Part shown: piece after piece, positions 58,666-64,000 of the stretch
Numbering within the stretch: the stretch's first letter is position 1
How the letters are laid out: each line of letters opens with the position of its first letter
NCBI GenBank assembly: GCA_963682025.1
Contig: OY821518.1
Location: 148,330,057-148,394,056, forward strand
Direction of reading: 5' to 3'
DNA: 64,000 nt
From: Cordilura impudica
Lineage: Eukaryota; Arthropoda; Insecta; Diptera; Scathophagidae
Translations under genes and position numbers: made by a program
Notes under the pieces: generated by a model
The model's input: only the letters and a program-made list of their open reading frames with translations
Told to the model about the DNA's origin: nothing
Database searches by the model: none

Positions 58666-61230
58666 TTTCAAGGCTACTTGATCTAGAGGGGCAAAATTTA
58701 ACACCGAATTGCTTCAGGTTATGACGAACATCTTAAGTCTAAGTAGTGCGACCAACAGGAGAATATTTGAACAGACAGACAGACAAACAGACAGTCGGAC
58801 ATCACTACATAGATTCCTCCTTTAATAAGGATGTCTCCGAAATTAATTTCATTTAGTTATAAACGGAATGGCAAACTGATATATACATCTGCACAGAAGT
58901 GAATTATATAAACGTGTTAAAGGGATAACTGTACCGGTAAACTCTGTTGCATAATATGCAAATATTATAAAATATGTTAGAATAGCCATCACTAATGCTC
59001 ACCCTTAACCAGAATATAAATTCATTGATTCAAAATACTGCGACAACTTTTATTACCATTTAAAAAATATTTTAATATTCTAGAAGATCGATTCCTGGCT
59101 ATTGGCGACTATTATGCAACACACACATCCTGGGGTTCACTCTTGATAAATCCTAGAGGAATAAATATATTGAACTTTTCGTTTCGTCGATAATAAACAT
59201 ATTGGTCTACAGAAGCTAGAAAAAACTGGAACTTAAATATTTATATATTTCAGAAAACATTGATGGAATATCAATTACCACTAAATAATTTTTTGATATT
59301 TCTTCCTTGAGATAGTTACAATTAAATGGTGAATGTGGTATAACTAGATGCCATTTTTATTATTCTTCTTAGCAAAAAAAAATTAGGACTCGTATCCGCG
59401 CAGATCCTTCTTTGAGTTATCAGAGGAATATAGAAGCCTGAAGTTGTAACCTGTCGACTCCATTTGCATAAGTTTTCAAGATTTTCAGAGTATTATTAAT
59501 AATAACCATAGCCTAAAATGGCACCAATTTATGATCTGTAAAACTTCAGATGATTAAAATCCTATCAATCCTGGCTATTTTAGTTATTATAAGTCTAACG
59601 AAAAGGTTTTTTCCACTTGGCTGGAAATCTTCACCGATAGAAATGATACCTTAAAAAGCGTTTGCTTTTTAATTCAAATAATCGATTTGTTTATATATTT
59701 TATGTATATTGGTACTTTTTTAATTGATATTTCTTTTAAGGAAAACTACCATGTAGAGAGTGTCATACGAATCAGTCCTAGGTGCTTTAATTTTTACACA
59801 GTTATATTATAATCTATTTAAATTAGCCGCTTGTAACATGTTAAGTATTATTGGTTACGAGCGGCCAATTTATCCAACCTATCCGTCATGTAAAAGTAAA
59901 AGGACGTATGAATAAACTAGATGGAAGAAAACAGTTGACACCTCACTTCACGTTGCTTTTAAACTAATTCTGGCTTTAGAATTTGTAAATGAGTAATCCA
60001 CTTCTTCCTTGCAATTTTTTATTAGTATTTTTTTCTTTTCGAAGTCCACTTGTCAGAGATTTCAAGTACGAAATGTATAGAAAGTTTGACAATGACCAAA
60101 ATGTCGGCAATTAATTTAATATACAACATTTTGTTGCCATTTTTGTCACAATATATCTATGTATGTATGAGTATATAAAAATACACAAGTTAATATAAGA
60201 TCTAGAAGATTTATTTAAAAATTATTATTGTTGATTACTAAAATACATATTTAAACGTTGTCCAGATCGTTAATTATTTTTATTATTATTATTTTTGTAT
60301 TGAAAATAGAATTTTAAAACATTATTTAGCTATTATATGCATAATTTAAAAAATATGATACGAATATTAATTTGATGTACTTTGATGTCTAACAAAAAGA
60401 ATAAATAAATATGTAAAAATATAAACAATTACCGTTGGTAACCTATTAAATGAGAAATAATTAACAAAATGTTTTTGATACACAACAAAATGTTATTAAA
60501 TTAGCCAACAAATACATACACGCAGGCGAAAACTACATACATACGTAGTTGTAGTCATTGTTTGAATGACTTTTTTTTATCGGCGCAATCTCAAAATAAA
60601 ATTCTCCCAAATTTACTCTGACTACCGAGGAAAGTGATACCAAATTATATTTAATTACCTGCAATTAGTTAAGGTTACTAACAAATTTGCGATTAAATTT
60701 TCCAGATAAGAAACTACTGCGGCCTCTAAGTTCAACTCCACCACTAAAAGAGCGTGTTGTATTTGTAATGCAATGTTGTTGTATGCTAACTGTTTTTCTG
60801 TGTGTGTGTGTGTTGTGTATACATAAGTTTAAATCATTTAGTAGTTATTTGCGTTGGGTCTGTCAATGTTATGATATACTCGAACAACTGCAGTGGTTAC
60901 AATTTACAATTTTACAATTACAATTTATATTGTCAAATAATGTTGTCGAAATAATAATAACAATAAAATGTTAATTATATAAAAAAATTCTTTCAAAGGT
61001 TTGTTAATGCCAAATGAAAGATTAGGCTGTTAAAAAACATATATTTATATTTCTTATAGAATTGTTTTTCAGAAGGCTCCGAAATTCATATCAGATACTA
61101 CTCTAGTCTTACAATATAAATTAGCATTCGTTCATTAAAATATAATATAATTTGAAATACTAAATTAATGTAATTTTAAATATTAAATACTAAATTAATG
61201 CGGGAATCCCTTAAACTTAAAAAACGCAAA
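58666..61230. other. 2.5-kb AT-rich stretch without recognised genes
   Basis: A short CAGACAGACAGACAAACAGA tract (about 58774) and a (GT)n run (about 60799) are present. An open frame at 60687-60974 has no motif and looks fortuitous. Confidence 0.45.
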
Positions 61231-61233
61231 AAA

Positions 61234-64000
<2,767 letters not shown>

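Noticed and set aside
60687..60974. 95-codon frame near the triplet repeat
   Set aside because: Composition follows local AT/GT-rich repeats and there is no domain or conserved motif.

Overview
This window looks like a gene-poor, AT-rich repeat island from a fly (Diptera) genome. Nothing in it resembles bacterial or viral genome organisation: coding remnants have short GT-AG introns (54, 62 and 65 nt), and almost every recognisable protein is a transposase or reverse transcriptase. The fly assignment is an inference from repeat content. It rests on many copies of a DINE-1/mini-me-like element with a (GTCY)n core, a rosa-type (DD41D) Tc1/mariner element, a copia element primed by an internal stretch of initiator tRNA-Met, and a Foldback-like element. 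I cannot name the species; a tephritid or related fly would fit. The only host-gene sequence I recognise is a decayed copy of the chaperonin subunit gene CCT8 (CCT-theta).

Layout. 1-1.5 kb: a dead hAT transposase. 1.84-5.3 kb: a second, divergent hAT-like element with about 350-bp inverted repeats and an intron-bearing, mutated transposase. 6.6-19.4 kb: a Foldback-like composite whose arms are 21-bp minisatellites in opposite orientation. It is interrupted by a complete but inactive copia element (6902-11460, 5-bp target duplication) and holds fragments of two LINEs. 19.4-23.4 kb: mostly unassigned, with one possible promoter/exon/intron. 23.4-24.2 kb: the first DINE-like copy. 24.8-26.1 kb: a rosa-like DD41D element. 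27.2-29.7 kb: a non-autonomous Helitron carrying a 157-bp tandem array and a nested GC-rich element. 30.5-33.7 kb: a complete hAT-like element with terminal repeats, an 8-bp target duplication and an intact 739-codon gene. 34.0-41.2 kb: the CCT8 pseudogene, split by a 6.07-kb Transib element. Transib is the RAG1-related superfamily; this one has CACTGTG/CACAGTG ends and a CGTAG duplication. 41-50.6 kb: DINE-like copies, one nested in another, and a Tc1 fragment. 50.6-54.7 kb: a LINE with a nearly intact endonuclease-reverse transcriptase. 55.9-56.3 kb: a short Helitron. 56.8-58.7 kb: a Tc1 remnant and an unidentified coding remnant. 61.2 kb to the window end: about 2.77 kb of uninterrupted ATT triplets.

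The elements do not form a pathway. Nested insertions give a relative chronology: Foldback arm before copia; CCT8 copy before Transib, and Transib before its internal DINE-like copy and MITE; DINE copy F before copy G; Helitron before its GC-rich insert. The most notable objects are the intact divergent hAT-like element and its intron-bearing relative, and the Transib insertion whose joined target is readable CCT8 coding sequence.
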